DNA of 64,000 nt. Source: Komarekiella atlantica HA4396-MV6 (GTDB lineage Bacteria > Cyanobacteriota > Cyanobacteriia > Cyanobacteriales > Nostocaceae). A program made the position numbers and the translations under genes. The DNA lies in assembly GCA_019359395.1 (NCBI GenBank), contig JAHHHK010000027.1, positions 35,286 to 99,285 of the forward strand. Direction: 5' to 3'. Below the pieces are notes generated by a model. The model saw only the letters and a program-made list of their open reading frames with translations, was not told the DNA's origin and ran no database searches. Positions 1 to 9,605 of the stretch are shown in pieces (position 1 is the stretch's first letter; each line of letters begins with the position of its first letter).

Positions 1-637
1 AAATTAGTTGGTTTATTTGCTGCATTTGATGCAAAAATTTTCCCCAAGGACTCCACGTACCCCAATCTACTTGTAGTGCAGGAAAAAACATTAGAGTAGC
101 ACGTAAGGGTGAGCCAGATAAATCAAGCACGGAACTTAAGAGTTCTTGTAACTGTGTAAAACGTTCTCCTTCACGCAGACCAAACACAGCTTGTAGAATT
201 ACCTTGAGAGATATTTCTTGCATGGAGTCACGAACAGAAAAAGCTTCGCCGATTTTCCAACCATTGATGACTTGATTTGTGATATTAGCAATAACTTGGC
301 CATAGGCTTTCATCCGTTCGCCATGAAAAGGCGGGGTCAACAACCGCCGCTGACGTTGATGAGATGCGCCAGACAGCAATATCAATGAATTATCTCCTAA
401 CAAAGGTTGTAAAAGTTGGCTTGACCCTCTAGCGTCTAACTGCTCTAATTGAGCCGTAAAAATCTGCTGAATAGCTTGGGGATTACTAAATAAGACCATT
501 GGCTTATTGCTAGTCAGCCATAACGTAAAACAGTCGCCATGCTCTCTTGCAGTTGTTTCCAGTAGTTGTAAAGGGTTAAAAACCCACTGAAGCAATTGTC
601 TAAATTTTGATTTTTGTGGACTATTTGGGAGTTTCAT
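1..637 (-). CDS. Cytochrome P450, N-terminal part (cut by window edge)
   Basis: The minus strand is open from an ATG at 637 to the window edge, giving about 212 residues of a P450 N-terminal half. It begins MKLPNSPQKSKFRQLLQWVF and continues with a region typical of cyanobacterial CYP110-like enzymes, including LLSGASHQRQRRLLTPPFHG, the helix-C region whose W/H..RR residues contact the haem propionates. The haem-binding Cys loop would lie in the missing part. P450s are haem monooxygenases; CYP110 members have been linked to oxidation of alkanes or fatty acids, but the substrate here cannot be read from the sequence. There is no signal peptide, so it is probably cytoplasmic. The family is confident, the subfamily only likely. 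Confidence 0.85.
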   Translation of the reverse strand, partial: MKLPNSPQKSKFRQLLQWVFNPLQLLETTAREHGDCFTLWLTSNKPMVLFSNPQAIQQIFTAQLEQLDARGSSQLLQPLLGDNSLILLSGASHQRQRRLLTPPFHGERMKAYGQVIANITNQVINGWKIGEAFSVRDSMQEISLKVILQAVFGLREGERFTQLQELLSSVLDLSGSPLRATLMFFPALQVDWGTWSPWGKFLHQMQQINQLI

Positions 638-785
638 AACAAATACTCCAATGCTTGCTATTTCACTAACTTAACAGAGTTAGAAATAAACGTGAAATAT
701 TTTTACTAAATCTATCTCTAGATATTTTTGATACCAAGCGATCGCAACTAAACTTGCAAAGCAAGCCTTTTTTCTGTTTATTGCT

Positions 786-2087
786 ATGCATGTAGATATC
801 TATATTATTGACCTATTGGTTATTGGCACACTATTGCTGATAGTTACGTTAGGCTCCGGCTGGATTTCTCGATTACCTCTTTCTTTTGCTATTATCTACC
901 TAGTGGTTGGTATTGTTTTAGGCCCTTATGGCTTTGGGCTGATTCAATTACGTCGAGATGATGTGTTTAACGCTGAGTTGCTAGAGCGTATAACAGAATT
1001 TGTAGTGATTGTTTCTGTATTTAGCTGCGGCTTAAAAATTGTTCGTCCGTTGAGGTGGAAAGATTGGAATATCACAACGCGACTTATTGGATTGTTGATG
1101 CCAATTTCAATTTTTGCTCTAGCTATTGTGGGTAAATTATTTTTAGGAATGAATTGGGGAGAGGCTATTTTATTAGGAGCAATTCTTGCACCAACTGATC
1201 CAGTGTTAGCCTCAGAAGTTCAACTAACTGATACCAACGACCAAGATGAGTTACGCTTTGGTTTAACTTCTGAAGGGGGATTAAATGATGCTTTAGCTTT
1301 TCCATTTGTTTATTTTGGTATTTATGCATTAAAAGATAATAACTGGAATAACTGGCTGAAACAGTGGATTTTGGTTGATTTAATATGGGCGATCGCAGCT
1401 GGAATTGTGATGGGAATTGTTGTCGCTAAAGCAGTAGTTTGGCTCGACAAAAAAATGCAAAGACGCCGCAAAGCCGATGAGTTGATGGAAGATTTTGTCG
1501 CTATTAGCACAATTTTATTAACCTATTCTCTAACAGAAATAGTTAATGGTTATGGTTTCTTGGCAGTATTTGTTGCTGGGTTAGTTGTCCAACGCAGTTA
1601 TAGAAATCCTGAAAAATCACTAGCTCAACTAGGATTTGTTGAGCGGATTGAAAAATTGTTAGAAGTTGGAACCATTTTATTACTGGGATCAATATTGTTA
1701 TTCAAGCCAATGCTCAATTATGCTGCTCAATCCTTGTTAGTAATTATTCTCTTATTCTTGGTAATCCGGCCTGTAGGAGCCTGGCTTAGCACAATCGGTA
1801 TACGTCATTTCAACTCTCGCCGCCGTAAGTTACATCCAGCAACTCGTTGGTTATTCGGTTGGTTTGGTATTCGCGGTGTAGGCTCTTTATATTATCTTGC
1901 CTATGCGTTTGGTAATGGCTTAAAAGGCGAAGCTGCGGAACAAATCGCCTGGATTACTTATGCCACTATTATAGTTTCTGTAGTCATACATGGAATAAGT
2001 TCAACGCCATTAATGACTTGGTATGAACACAAGATTGCTAGCCAAACTAATGCTAATCCACCTGCTACAATTGATGAAGATCAATAA
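786..2087 (+). CDS. Na+/H+ antiporter, CPA1/NhaP type
   Basis: A 433-residue polytopic membrane protein with about 12 hydrophobic segments. The CPA1 ion-site signatures are present: GAILAPTDPVLASEV (TDP) around residues 135-150 and EGGLNDALAFP (ND motif) around 163-173. These are the residues that bind the cation and proton in NhaP/NHE exchangers. It should exchange Na+ (or K+/Li+) for H+ across the plasma membrane and so help in pH and salt homeostasis. The C-terminal tail after the last membrane helix is short and hydrophilic, without a recognised regulatory domain. The gene stands alone, diverging from the P450 gene across about 150 bases. Confidence 0.9.
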   Translation: MHVDIYIIDLLVIGTLLLIVTLGSGWISRLPLSFAIIYLVVGIVLGPYGFGLIQLRRDDVFNAELLERITEFVVIVSVFSCGLKIVRPLRWKDWNITTRLIGLLMPISIFALAIVGKLFLGMNWGEAILLGAILAPTDPVLASEVQLTDTNDQDELRFGLTSEGGLNDALAFPFVYFGIYALKDNNWNNWLKQWILVDLIWAIAAGIVMGIVVAKAVVWLDKKMQRRRKADELMEDFVAISTILLTYSLTEIVNGYGFLAVFVAGLVVQRSYRNPEKSLAQLGFVERIEKLLEVGTILLLGSILLFKPMLNYAAQSLLVIILLFLVIRPVGAWLSTIGIRHFNSRRRKLHPATRWLFGWFGIRGVGSLYYLAYAFGNGLKGEAAEQIAWITYATIIVSVVIHGISSTPLMTWYEHKIASQTNANPPATIDEDQ

Positions 2088-2127
2088 GTCATGATCAATC
2101 ATTCTTTAATTACGAATTACATTTAAT

Positions 2128-2156
2128 GTAGAGACGTAGCATTGCTACGTCTCTAC
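2128..2156. repeat. Dispersed palindrome, GTAGAGACG family, copy 1
   Basis: Perfect inverted repeat with 13-bp arms starting GTAGAGACGTAGC and a 3-base loop. The same outer sequence recurs at 12502-12530 and 34744-34772, and a related palindrome ends the tandem array at 20556-20582. It lies just after the antiporter gene and could act as a terminator, but its recurrence marks it as a mobile-type repeat. Confidence 0.8.
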
Positions 2157-2424
2157 TACAGTACGTAGAATTTTTGATATGTCGTTGATTTTCATAATTC
2201 ACATCAGGCGTGAATTGTCAATTAATAATTAGGCATAAGTACGACGACATGGGGTATGCTTTGTTGGAAGCGATGCACGTTAAAACAAAGACAAGTAGCA
2301 CATATAACATAAATAACTAAATTTAAATTTGATTTAAATCTATAGCTTTGATGAAATTTTTAAGAATTTACTTTAGTCGCTACAGGAAATCGGATAATTT
2401 TTCGTTAAGCTGTAAGCGCTATGA

Positions 2425-3276
2425 TTGAAGATTATCGAATACATTATGCACTCGTTGTTATCTGGGCCGTTGAGTACACAGAGATTAACGGTTAAGATTG
2501 CAGGGTTGCCTGCATCATTACAAGGTAAAAAGCTGGTGCAGATGTCAGATTTTCATTATGATGGTTTGCGACTGTCAGAAGAAATGTTAGAAAATGCGAT
2601 CGCAGTTAGCAACCAAGTAAAACCAGATTTAGTCTTATTAACTGGTGACTACATAACCACAAGCCCCACACCAATTCATCAACTAGTACTACGACTCAAA
2701 CATCTGCACAGTCGCGCTGGTATTTATGCCATACTGGGCAACCATGATATATATTACACACACTCAAAAGCGGAAGTTACAGCAGCTTTGACTAACATTG
2801 GGGTTAACGTTCTTTGGAATAAAATTGCCTATCCACTCGGAACAGAATTGCCACTGATAGGATTAGCAGACCGTTACTCAAAGGAATTTAATCCTGCATC
2901 AGTAATGAATCAGCTAGACCCCGCTATACCTCGTATTGTTTTATCCCATAACCCGGATACTGCTGAGATATTGCAAGCATGGCGAGTCGATTTACAATTA
3001 TCTGGTCATACTCACGGTGGCCAAATCGTGATTCCTGGAATCGGCCCTGTGGTGGTTGTTTATAAAAAGATAGTGGGAAAAATACCCTTAAAAATACGGC
3101 GTCGCATCCCATTTTTACGAAGAAATTTTTCTGTTGTCCGCCATTGGGAATGGTCACAGGGCTTACATCAGCTAGGAAAAAATCAATTATATGTCAATCG
3201 TGGCTTGGGAACTTATCTCCCCGGTCGTTTATTTTGTCGCCCAGAAATTACTGTAATTACGCTACAAAGTGAGTAA
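2425..3276 (+). CDS. Calcineurin-like metallophosphoesterase (paralogue 1)
   Basis: A 283-residue YkuE/YaeI-like metallophosphoesterase. The metal-ligand blocks are all visible: DFHYDG (D-x-H), GDY, GNHD, VLSHNPD and SGHTHGGQ. These bind the two metal ions that hydrolyse phosphomonoesters or diesters; relatives act on UDP-diacylglucosamine or membrane phospholipid headgroups, but the substrate here is unknown. The start is uncertain. An in-frame TTG at 2425 lines up with the ATG of the downstream paralogue, and the 20 bases upstream of both starts are also alike (TAAGCTGTAA). An internal ATG at 2446 is the alternative. It is about 70-75% identical by eye to the next gene, so this is a tandem duplication. 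Confidence 0.88.
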   Translation: MKIIEYIMHSLLSGPLSTQRLTVKIAGLPASLQGKKLVQMSDFHYDGLRLSEEMLENAIAVSNQVKPDLVLLTGDYITTSPTPIHQLVLRLKHLHSRAGIYAILGNHDIYYTHSKAEVTAALTNIGVNVLWNKIAYPLGTELPLIGLADRYSKEFNPASVMNQLDPAIPRIVLSHNPDTAEILQAWRVDLQLSGHTHGGQIVIPGIGPVVVVYKKIVGKIPLKIRRRIPFLRRNFSVVRHWEWSQGLHQLGKNQLYVNRGLGTYLPGRLFCRPEITVITLQSE

Positions 3277-3485
3277 TACTAATTCGTAATTAAAATACAA
3301 AAAGGCTGGAGACAAGCAATTTACAATACCTTCGCAAGTTACTAAAACAATGCATCCTTTGTCAATTTGGTATAATTTGGTATCAGAATTTCAACCAATA
3401 CATTTATTTCATTTGGATTCTATGACAGAAATTGTTGCAGTTGCTCAAGATACATTTTAATTTTTGGTAAGCTGTAAACGCTGGT

Positions 3486-4340
3486 ATGAGGAGTGTCAGT
3501 TACTATATGCACTGGTTGTTTACAGGACATTTAAGAGTCGATAAAATAACGGTTAAGATTGCAGAACTTCCAGCATCTTTACAAGGCACAAAGCTGGTGC
3601 AGTTGTCAGATTTTCACTACGATGGTTTGCGGCTGTCGGAAGATATGTTAGAAAAAGCGATCGCACTTACTAACGAAGTTGAACCGGATTTAATTCTATT
3701 AACTGGTGATTACGTAACTGACGATCCCACGCCAATTCACCAACTAGTTCTTCGACTCAAACATCTGCAAAGTCGTTATGGTATCTATGCCGTACTGGGC
3801 AACCATGATATACATTACAGCCACTCCCAAGCAGAAGTTACAGCAGCATTGACTAATATTGGGATTCATGTGCTTTGGAATGAAATCGCTTATCCCCTAG
3901 GGAAAAAATTACCGCTAGTAGGACTAGCTGATTATTGGTCAAAGGAATTTCGTCCTGCAACAATCATGAATCAATTAGAACCCAATATACCCCGCATAGT
4001 TTTATCTCACAATCCAGATACAGCCAAGATATTGCAACAATGGCGCGTAGATTTGCAATTATCTGGTCATACCCACGGTGGTCATATTGTGATTCCAGGC
4101 ATTGGCCCTCTAGTAGTCTATTATAAAAAACTGCTGAAACAAATTCCTAAAAAACTGCGATGTTGGGTGACATTTTTATTAGGAGACTGCTCTAAAGTAG
4201 TGCGATATTGGGAGTGGGCACAGGGATTTCATCAAGTAGAAAAAAATCAATTATATGTCAATCGCGGTTTAGGAACTTATCGCCCAGGACGCCTATTTTG
4301 TCCACCAGAAGTTACTGTAATTACGTTAGTTAATTATTAA
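3486..4340 (+). CDS. Calcineurin-like metallophosphoesterase (paralogue 2)
   Basis: A 284-residue paralogue of the gene about 210 bases upstream, with the same order of metal-binding blocks (DFHYDG, GDYV, GNHD, LSHNPD, SGHTHGGH). It starts at an ATG. The two proteins differ most near residues 215-245 (the loop after the GHTHGG block) and in the first ten residues, while the active-site blocks are unchanged. This suggests both copies remain enzymatic, possibly with different partners or substrates. It is probably a cytoplasmic or membrane-face phosphohydrolase. The copies may be co-transcribed, but the intergenic gap is long enough for a separate promoter. Confidence 0.88.
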   Translation: MRSVSYYMHWLFTGHLRVDKITVKIAELPASLQGTKLVQLSDFHYDGLRLSEDMLEKAIALTNEVEPDLILLTGDYVTDDPTPIHQLVLRLKHLQSRYGIYAVLGNHDIHYSHSQAEVTAALTNIGIHVLWNEIAYPLGKKLPLVGLADYWSKEFRPATIMNQLEPNIPRIVLSHNPDTAKILQQWRVDLQLSGHTHGGHIVIPGIGPLVVYYKKLLKQIPKKLRCWVTFLLGDCSKVVRYWEWAQGFHQVEKNQLYVNRGLGTYRPGRLFCPPEVTVITLVNY

Positions 4341-4408
4341 CCAAAATAATTGTCAATTTGTAGCGACCCTCGTTCCTCTCTACGAGACCGGAGGCGAACG
4401 CTATCATA

Positions 4409-4451
4409 CATATTTTCCTTGTTTTTCCGCAGTAAAGACAAGGAAAATATG
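4409..4451. repeat. Long inverted repeat (18-bp stem)
   Basis: CATATTTTCCTTGT at 4409-4422 pairs perfectly with 4438-4451, and the stem extends by four more pairs (one G-T) to leave a 7-base loop. It lies between the convergent metallophosphoesterase and gcvP genes and could serve as a terminator for either, or be a repeat element. The preceding bases 4360-4400 resemble short Nostoc-type dispersed repeats. Confidence 0.7.
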
Positions 4452-4540
4452 CAATCGTCGCCGCCCGCCTTATCAGTAAACGGTAAACAGTTATCAGTCA
4501 ACATAATTAGGTTTAAGTTCCCTACTATATCGGTGATCAC

Positions 4541-4645
4541 TTCCAGCTGAAAACTAATAACTAAAAGTCGATTAGTAGCAGGCGCTATCTGGCGGGTTTA
4601 AATCCCCCACCATACGCCTTAATAACTGTTTACTGTTTACTGATT
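4541..4645. repeat. Dispersed repeat, copy A (inverse copy near the window end)
   Basis: About 100 bases with AAAACTAATAAC, GCAGGCGCTATCTGGC, GTTTAAATCCCCCA and AACTGTTTACTG blocks. They match, in reverse-complement order, 63768-63868, where the repeat abuts an insertion sequence. The two copies differ by scattered substitutions and a short insertion. It lies directly after the 3' end of gcvP. Confidence 0.75.
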
Positions 4646-7575
4646 TAATAAGCGTCCATTGGCAGACAAGAACAAACAAAATTTCTATCGCCAAAAGCTG
4701 AGTCAATGCGACCGACAGCCGGCCAGAATTTATGTTCACGAGTCCAAGGCGCAGGGTAGGCAGCTTGTTCACGAGAATAGGGATGATGCCATTCTCCAGC
4801 AATAAGGCTTTCAGCAGTATGGGGTGCATTCTTCAAGAGATTATCTTGAACATCTACCTTGCCTGATTCAATTTCAGCGATTTCGGCTCGGATAGCAATC
4901 ATAGCATCACAAAAACGATCCAACTCTTGCTTAGATTCGCTTTCTGTAGGTTCTACCATGATTGTACCCGCCACAGGCCAGGAGACAGTCGGCGCATGGA
5001 AACCGTAATCCATGAGACGCTTGGCAACATCATCGATTTCGATGCTCGCAGATTTTTTGAGCGATCGCAAATCCAAAATGCACTCATGGGCAACTAAAGC
5101 ATTTTTCCCTTTATATAGAACGGGGTAGTACAGTTCAAGTCTCTTAGCAATGTAATTAGCATTGAGAATTGCCACTTTAGTTGCTTGCGTCAAGCCAACT
5201 GCACCCATCATGACAATGTACATCCAAGAAATTACCAAGATGCTGGCACTACCCCAAGGCGCAGCAGCAACAGCACCAATATGTTGGGTATTGGGAATTT
5301 CCTTCTTCCTAGTCCCCAGTCCCCAGTCCCCAGCCCCTAATACGGGGTGTCCGGGGAGGAAAGGCACAAGATGGGAGGCGACGCCAATGGGCCCCATGCC
5401 AGGGCCACCGCCACCATGAGGGATACAGAAGGTTTTGTGTAGGTTCAAGTGACAGACATCCGCGCCAATATCTCCAGGACGGCAAATTCCCACTTGGGCA
5501 TTCATATTCGCCCCATCCATGTAAACTTGTCCACCGTGGGCATGAACAACAGCACAGATTTCTTGAATTTGCTCCTCGAAAACACCGTGAGTTGAGGGAT
5601 ATGTCACCATCAAGGCAGCGAGTTCGTTGCTATGTTTTTCTGCCTTAGCTTTTAGGTCATTAAGGTCAATGTTACCTTCTAAATCACAGGCAACCGCCAC
5701 CACCTTCATGCCGCACATCACCGCACTTGCTGGGTTTGTGCCGTGTGCCGACTGGGGAATTAAACAGACGTTGCGGTGTGCTTCACCACGACTTTCATGA
5801 TATTGGTGAATCACTAAAAGCCCTGTGTATTCGCCCTGAGAACCGGCATTTGGTTGCAGAGAAATTCCGGCAAACCCGGTAATTTCGGCTAACCATGCCT
5901 CAAGTTGCTGAAACAGAATTTGATAACCCCGCGTTTGGGACAGGGGAGCAAATGGATGAATCTTGCCAAATTCCTCCCAAGTCACTGGGATCATTTCAGA
6001 TGTGGCATTTAACTTCATCGTGCATGATCCTAAAGGAATCATCGATGTAGTTAAGGATAAGTCCTTAGTTTCTAGTTTGTGCAGATAACGCAACAACTCA
6101 GTTTCGGAGTGATAGCGGTTAAAGACGGGGTGAGTTAGGTAACTGCTTTGACGGGAAAAAGAAAAAGGGGAGTAAGTTAACTCTTCTATCGTGAAAGGTA
6201 AATCGTCTGTTCCCGCAAAAATTTGCCAAAGGTCAATTAAGTCTTCTGATGTAGTAGTTTCGTCTAGTGAGATGCCAACAGTAGTTGTGTCGAAAATCCG
6301 TAGGTTAATATTACGTGCTTGACAAGCTTCAAGAATTGCTTCTAAATTATGTGTTCCCAACTCCACTCGCAGCGTGTCAAAGAAATTCTGGGAACTTATC
6401 TCATAACCCAGGCGCTTCAATCCTTCTGCCAAAATTAAAGTTAACTGGTGGATTTTATCAGCAATTTTCTTCAATCCATCTGGGCCATGATAGACAGCGT
6501 ACATACTTGCCATGACCGCCAGCAGCACTTGTGCTGTACAGATATTACTGGTAGCTTTATCACGGCGAATGTGCTGTTCGCGGGTTTGCAAGGCGAGACG
6601 CAATGCAGGCTTACCGAAGGCATCCTTTGATACACCCACGATTCTCCCTGGAACCTGCCGCTTATATTCTTCTTTTGTGGCGAAGTATGCCGCGTGGGGC
6701 CCTCCAAACCCTAACGGAATACCGAAGCGCTGGGTGCTACCTACAGCAATATCAGCGCCAAATTCACCGGGGGGTGTTAGCAAAGTGAGACTTAAGGGAT
6801 CTGCTGCTACCGTCACCAATGCACCCTTAGCATGGGCTTTTTCTATAAAAGCGCGGTAGTCGTAAATTGTGCCGTCACTTGCAGGGTATTGCAAGACTGC
6901 ACCGAAAATTGGTTGATCAAAATCAAATGTCTGATGGTCATCAACAATTATGTTAATCCCCAAGGGTTTAGCCCGTGTTTGCAACACGTCGATGGTTTGG
7001 GGATGGCAATCATGAGAAACAAAATAGGCATTTGCCTTATTTTTGCAAACGCCGTAACTTAAGCTCATTGCTTCCGCGGCTGCTGTGGCTTCATCGAGTA
7101 ATGAAGCATTGGCAATTTCCAAACCTGTGAGGTCGATAATCATTGTTTGGAAATTTAGCAGCGCTTCTAGTCGCCCTTGGGCAATTTCTGGCTGATAAGG
7201 AGTGTAGGCAGTATACCAACCAGGGTTTTCTAGAATATTACGCCCAATTACGGCTGGGGTAATACTGTCGTAATATCCCATACCAATGAATGAGCGGCAA
7301 ACCTGATTTTTAGCAGCAATTTGTTTTAACTTTGCTAGTGCTGGGTATTCACTTTGTGCTTCTGGTAACTGTAACGTTTTATTCAGCCGAATCGCTTGCG
7401 GCACTGTTTGGTGAATCAGGGCATCCAAGCTGGAAAAACCCAACACCTCAAGCATTTGCTGAATGTCATCGGAGTTAGGCCCAATGTGCCTTTGCGTAAA
7501 ATCACTAAACTTTTGACCTTTTTCGTCTAGCACTTGGCGATCACTAGACTTAGGAATAGAGGCGTAAGATACCAC
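4645..7575 (-). CDS. gcvP: Glycine dehydrogenase (decarboxylating), P protein
   Basis: A 976-residue P protein of the glycine cleavage system. It decarboxylates glycine with pyridoxal phosphate and passes the aminomethyl group to lipoyl-H protein; in cyanobacteria this is part of photorespiratory 2-phosphoglycolate metabolism. The N-terminal FTQRHIGP motif and the cofactor-site block [20 protein letters not shown] (Lys near residue 715) are intact. The only reasonable start is GTG. It is the last gene of gcvT-gcvH-gcvP. Oddly, residues about 745-767, between PGH and [11 protein letters not shown], hold an 11-residue longer linker encoded by the heptamer repeat TGGGGAC plus flanking filler, in frame. 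Near it MMGAVGL replaces the usual acidic MMGA(D/E)GL. Confidence 0.97.
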   Translation of the reverse strand: MVSYASIPKSSDRQVLDEKGQKFSDFTQRHIGPNSDDIQQMLEVLGFSSLDALIHQTVPQAIRLNKTLQLPEAQSEYPALAKLKQIAAKNQVCRSFIGMGYYDSITPAVIGRNILENPGWYTAYTPYQPEIAQGRLEALLNFQTMIIDLTGLEIANASLLDEATAAAEAMSLSYGVCKNKANAYFVSHDCHPQTIDVLQTRAKPLGINIIVDDHQTFDFDQPIFGAVLQYPASDGTIYDYRAFIEKAHAKGALVTVAADPLSLTLLTPPGEFGADIAVGSTQRFGIPLGFGGPHAAYFATKEEYKRQVPGRIVGVSKDAFGKPALRLALQTREQHIRRDKATSNICTAQVLLAVMASMYAVYHGPDGLKKIADKIHQLTLILAEGLKRLGYEISSQNFFDTLRVELGTHNLEAILEACQARNINLRIFDTTTVGISLDETTTSEDLIDLWQIFAGTDDLPFTIEELTYSPFSFSRQSSYLTHPVFNRYHSETELLRYLHKLETKDLSLTTSMIPLGSCTMKLNATSEMIPVTWEEFGKIHPFAPLSQTRGYQILFQQLEAWLAEITGFAGISLQPNAGSQGEYTGLLVIHQYHESRGEAHRNVCLIPQSAHGTNPASAVMCGMKVVAVACDLEGNIDLNDLKAKAEKHSNELAALMVTYPSTHGVFEEQIQEICAVVHAHGGQVYMDGANMNAQVGICRPGDIGADVCHLNLHKTFCIPHGGGGPGMGPIGVASHLVPFLPGHPVLGAGDWGLGTRKKEIPNTQHIGAVAAAPWGSASILVISWMYIVMMGAVGLTQATKVAILNANYIAKRLELYYPVLYKGKNALVAHECILDLRSLKKSASIEIDDVAKRLMDYGFHAPTVSWPVAGTIMVEPTESESKQELDRFCDAMIAIRAEIAEIESGKVDVQDNLLKNAPHTAESLIAGEWHHPYSREQAAYPAPWTREHKFWPAVGRIDSAFGDRNFVCSCLPMDAY
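5309..5346. repeat. gcvP: Heptamer repeat (AGTCCCC) inside gcvP
   Basis: Several consecutive AGTCCCC/AGCCCCT units, identical to the intergenic short tandem repeats of this genome, lie inside the gcvP reading frame. Read on the minus strand they encode GAGDWGLGT. The repeat and its flanks keep the frame open. Confidence 0.85.
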
Positions 7576-7620
7576 AAATTCAACTCCAGACGCAACTATT
7601 TCATATTTTGCAACAAAAAC

Positions 7621-7688
7621 TAGGGATTGGGGACTGGGGATTGGGGACTGGGGATTGGGGATTGGGGATTGGGGATTGGGGACTAGGA
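7621..7688. repeat. Heptamer short tandem repeat between gcvH and gcvP
   Basis: About nine consecutive copies of TGGGGAC or TGGGGAT. This is the STRR class known from Nostoc genomes. The 220-base gcvH-gcvP spacer also holds a long pyrimidine-rich run (7725-7800), so cotranscription through it would create a C/U-rich or G-rich mRNA spacer. Similar heptamers are at 31461-31490 and 33178-33231. Confidence 0.9.
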
Positions 7689-7794
7689 AGATATTAGATA
7701 GGTGAACAAGAGTAATTGTTCAGTTACTTCCCCAACTCCCCCTGCCCTCCGCCCCTCTGCCCCCTACCCCTCTCTCTGCCCCTCTGCCTCTTCC

Positions 7795-8187
7795 CTACTC
7801 CCCTTCTACCTGGGCGCGATACTCATCTGCTGTCAAGGCATCCTCAACTTCACCAGGGTCATTGACGCGCACTTTCAAGAACCACCCTTCGGCGTAGGGG
7901 TCATCTGCCACTTGTTCGGGAGATTCAATCAAGGTTTCATTGCGTTCTATAACTGTGCCAGTTACGGGTGAACTCAGGCTTTCAACGGCTTTCACTGATT
8001 CAATTGAGCCAAAGGTTTCTCCCTTAGTTAGAGCGTCACCAATTTCTGGCAGTTCTAAAAACACGACGTCGCCCAATTGGTCTACAGCAAAATCGGTAAT
8101 GCCAATGGTGGCAATCTCACCATCTATCCTGACATATTCATGAGTATCCAGGTATCTTAAATCCTGAGGATATTCAAAAGACGACAT
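7795..8187 (-). CDS. gcvH: Glycine cleavage system H protein
   Basis: A 130-residue lipoyl carrier that shuttles the aminomethyl intermediate from P to T protein and dihydrolipoyl groups to L protein. The lipoylation motif [15 protein letters not shown] is present, with the modified Lys in ESVKA near residue 66. The C-terminal [10 protein letters not shown] block typical of the family is intact. The length matches the family. It lies between gcvT and gcvP on the same strand; the gap to gcvT is about 125 bases and the gap to gcvP 219 bases, longer than in tight operons and partly filled by tandem repeats. Confidence 0.97.
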   Translation of the reverse strand: MSSFEYPQDLRYLDTHEYVRIDGEIATIGITDFAVDQLGDVVFLELPEIGDALTKGETFGSIESVKAVESLSSPVTGTVIERNETLIESPEQVADDPYAEGWFLKVRVNDPGEVEDALTADEYRAQVEGE

Positions 8188-8311
8188 ATTATTTCCTCTC
8201 TCGTATCAAAAAACTTATCACCCCAACAGTAATTGTGGTCATATTTGGTAATTAACCATACTGTAGATTGAGTAACTCACAACACATTATCCTCAAAAAC
8301 TTCGATGGTTA

Positions 8312-9445
8312 TCAGTTAGTGACACGATTTTTTGAGCGATAAAAGGGACGTTTAACTACAACTGCTGGGTAAGCTTTGCCACGAATTTCTACTTCTAGCT
8401 GCTGACCAACACTCGCTAGCTGGGTGGGAACGTAAGCTAAGGCAATGGGATAGCCAAGTGTAGGCGATACAGTACCACTGGTAACTTCTCCCACGATTTT
8501 ACCTGCGGATAGAATTTGGTAGCCATGACGGGCTATGTTGCGTCCTTGAGTTTGCAAACCTATGAGTCGGCGTTGCACCCCATCGGTTTTTTGCTGTGCC
8601 AAAACTGCCCTACCAATAAAATCACCTTTGGTGTCCAAGTGAACCAGCCACCCTAAACCTGCTTCTAAGGGAGTGGTGGTATCGTCGATATCTTGCCCGT
8701 AAAGTGCCATTGCTGCCTCTAGCCGCAGGGTATCTCTTGCACCCAGTCCGGCTGGGATGACGCCAGCATTATGGAGTTTTCGCCACAATTCTACTCCGAC
8801 ATCTGGATCTAGCATCACCTCAAAGCCATCCTCTCCGGTGTAACCCGTACGGGCAATGAAAGCTGGTTTACCAAGTACTGTTGCTTGGAGGTGTCCGAAT
8901 GCTTTGACTGGTTGTAAGTCTTCTTGCATCAAAGTTTGGAGATATTTAATTGCTTTTGGCCCCTGCACAGCAATTAAAACTTTATCTGGCGAAATATCTT
9001 GGAATTCCACCTCATCTAGGTTGAGATGTTGTAATAGCCATGCTTTGTCTTTACCCGTGGTTGCTGCATTGACTATAATTAATGCCCGCTGTATACCAGT
9101 ATCTTCACCTTGGTAATAGACAATGATATCGTCAATAATTCCCGCTTGGGGATTCAACAATACGGTGTATTGCGCTTGACCGGGTTGCAATCGACTCAAG
9201 TCTGAAGGCACTAAAAGCTGGAGTTGGGAAATGAGGTTTTTACCTTGGAGGGTAAATTTGCCCATGTGGGAAATATCGAACATCCCGGCTGTATTTCTGA
9301 CAGCCTCGTGTTCGCGGCTAATGCCACTAAATTGTACGGGCATTTCCCAACCGCCAAAGCTGGTAAGGCGTGCTCTGAGTTCTACACCCAGTTGATATAA
9401 AGGAGTTCGCGCCAAGGATTGGATGATTTCTTCTTGATTAGCCAC
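8312..9445 (-). CDS. gcvT: Glycine cleavage system T protein (aminomethyltransferase)
   Basis: A 377-residue folate-dependent aminomethyltransferase. It releases ammonia from the H-protein-bound aminomethyl group and makes 5,10-methylene-tetrahydrofolate. Recognisable blocks are GWEMPVQFSGI near the N terminus, GMFDISHMGK, GYTGEDGFEV (folate-site region), GLGARDTLRLEAAMALYGQD, and the C-terminal EVTSGTVSPTLG. Length is usual for the family. It is the first gene of the gcv operon and is divergent from the pentapeptide gene at 9606, so the operon promoter should lie in 9446-9600. I saw no glycine riboswitch there. Confidence 0.97.
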   Translation of the reverse strand: MANQEEIIQSLARTPLYQLGVELRARLTSFGGWEMPVQFSGISREHEAVRNTAGMFDISHMGKFTLQGKNLISQLQLLVPSDLSRLQPGQAQYTVLLNPQAGIIDDIIVYYQGEDTGIQRALIIVNAATTGKDKAWLLQHLNLDEVEFQDISPDKVLIAVQGPKAIKYLQTLMQEDLQPVKAFGHLQATVLGKPAFIARTGYTGEDGFEVMLDPDVGVELWRKLHNAGVIPAGLGARDTLRLEAAMALYGQDIDDTTTPLEAGLGWLVHLDTKGDFIGRAVLAQQKTDGVQRRLIGLQTQGRNIARHGYQILSAGKIVGEVTSGTVSPTLGYPIALAYVPTQLASVGQQLEVEIRGKAYPAVVVKRPFYRSKNRVTN

Positions 9446-9605
9446 AGGTAATTTTGCGATCGCACCTCAACATCTATCTATCCTACGGGATGCTAGCAAA
9501 AGATGAAGCCTGAAGCTCAAGGCTGAAAACTTCACACTTTATACTTCAGCACAGTGAGGTTTAATAGTTAATGATGCAAGTGTTGAGTTTTGTTAAGAAA
9601 ACATT

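Noticed and set aside
9446..9605. Glycine riboswitch upstream of gcvT
   Set aside because: No paired aptamer-like helices or conserved core were visible in the 160-base leader.
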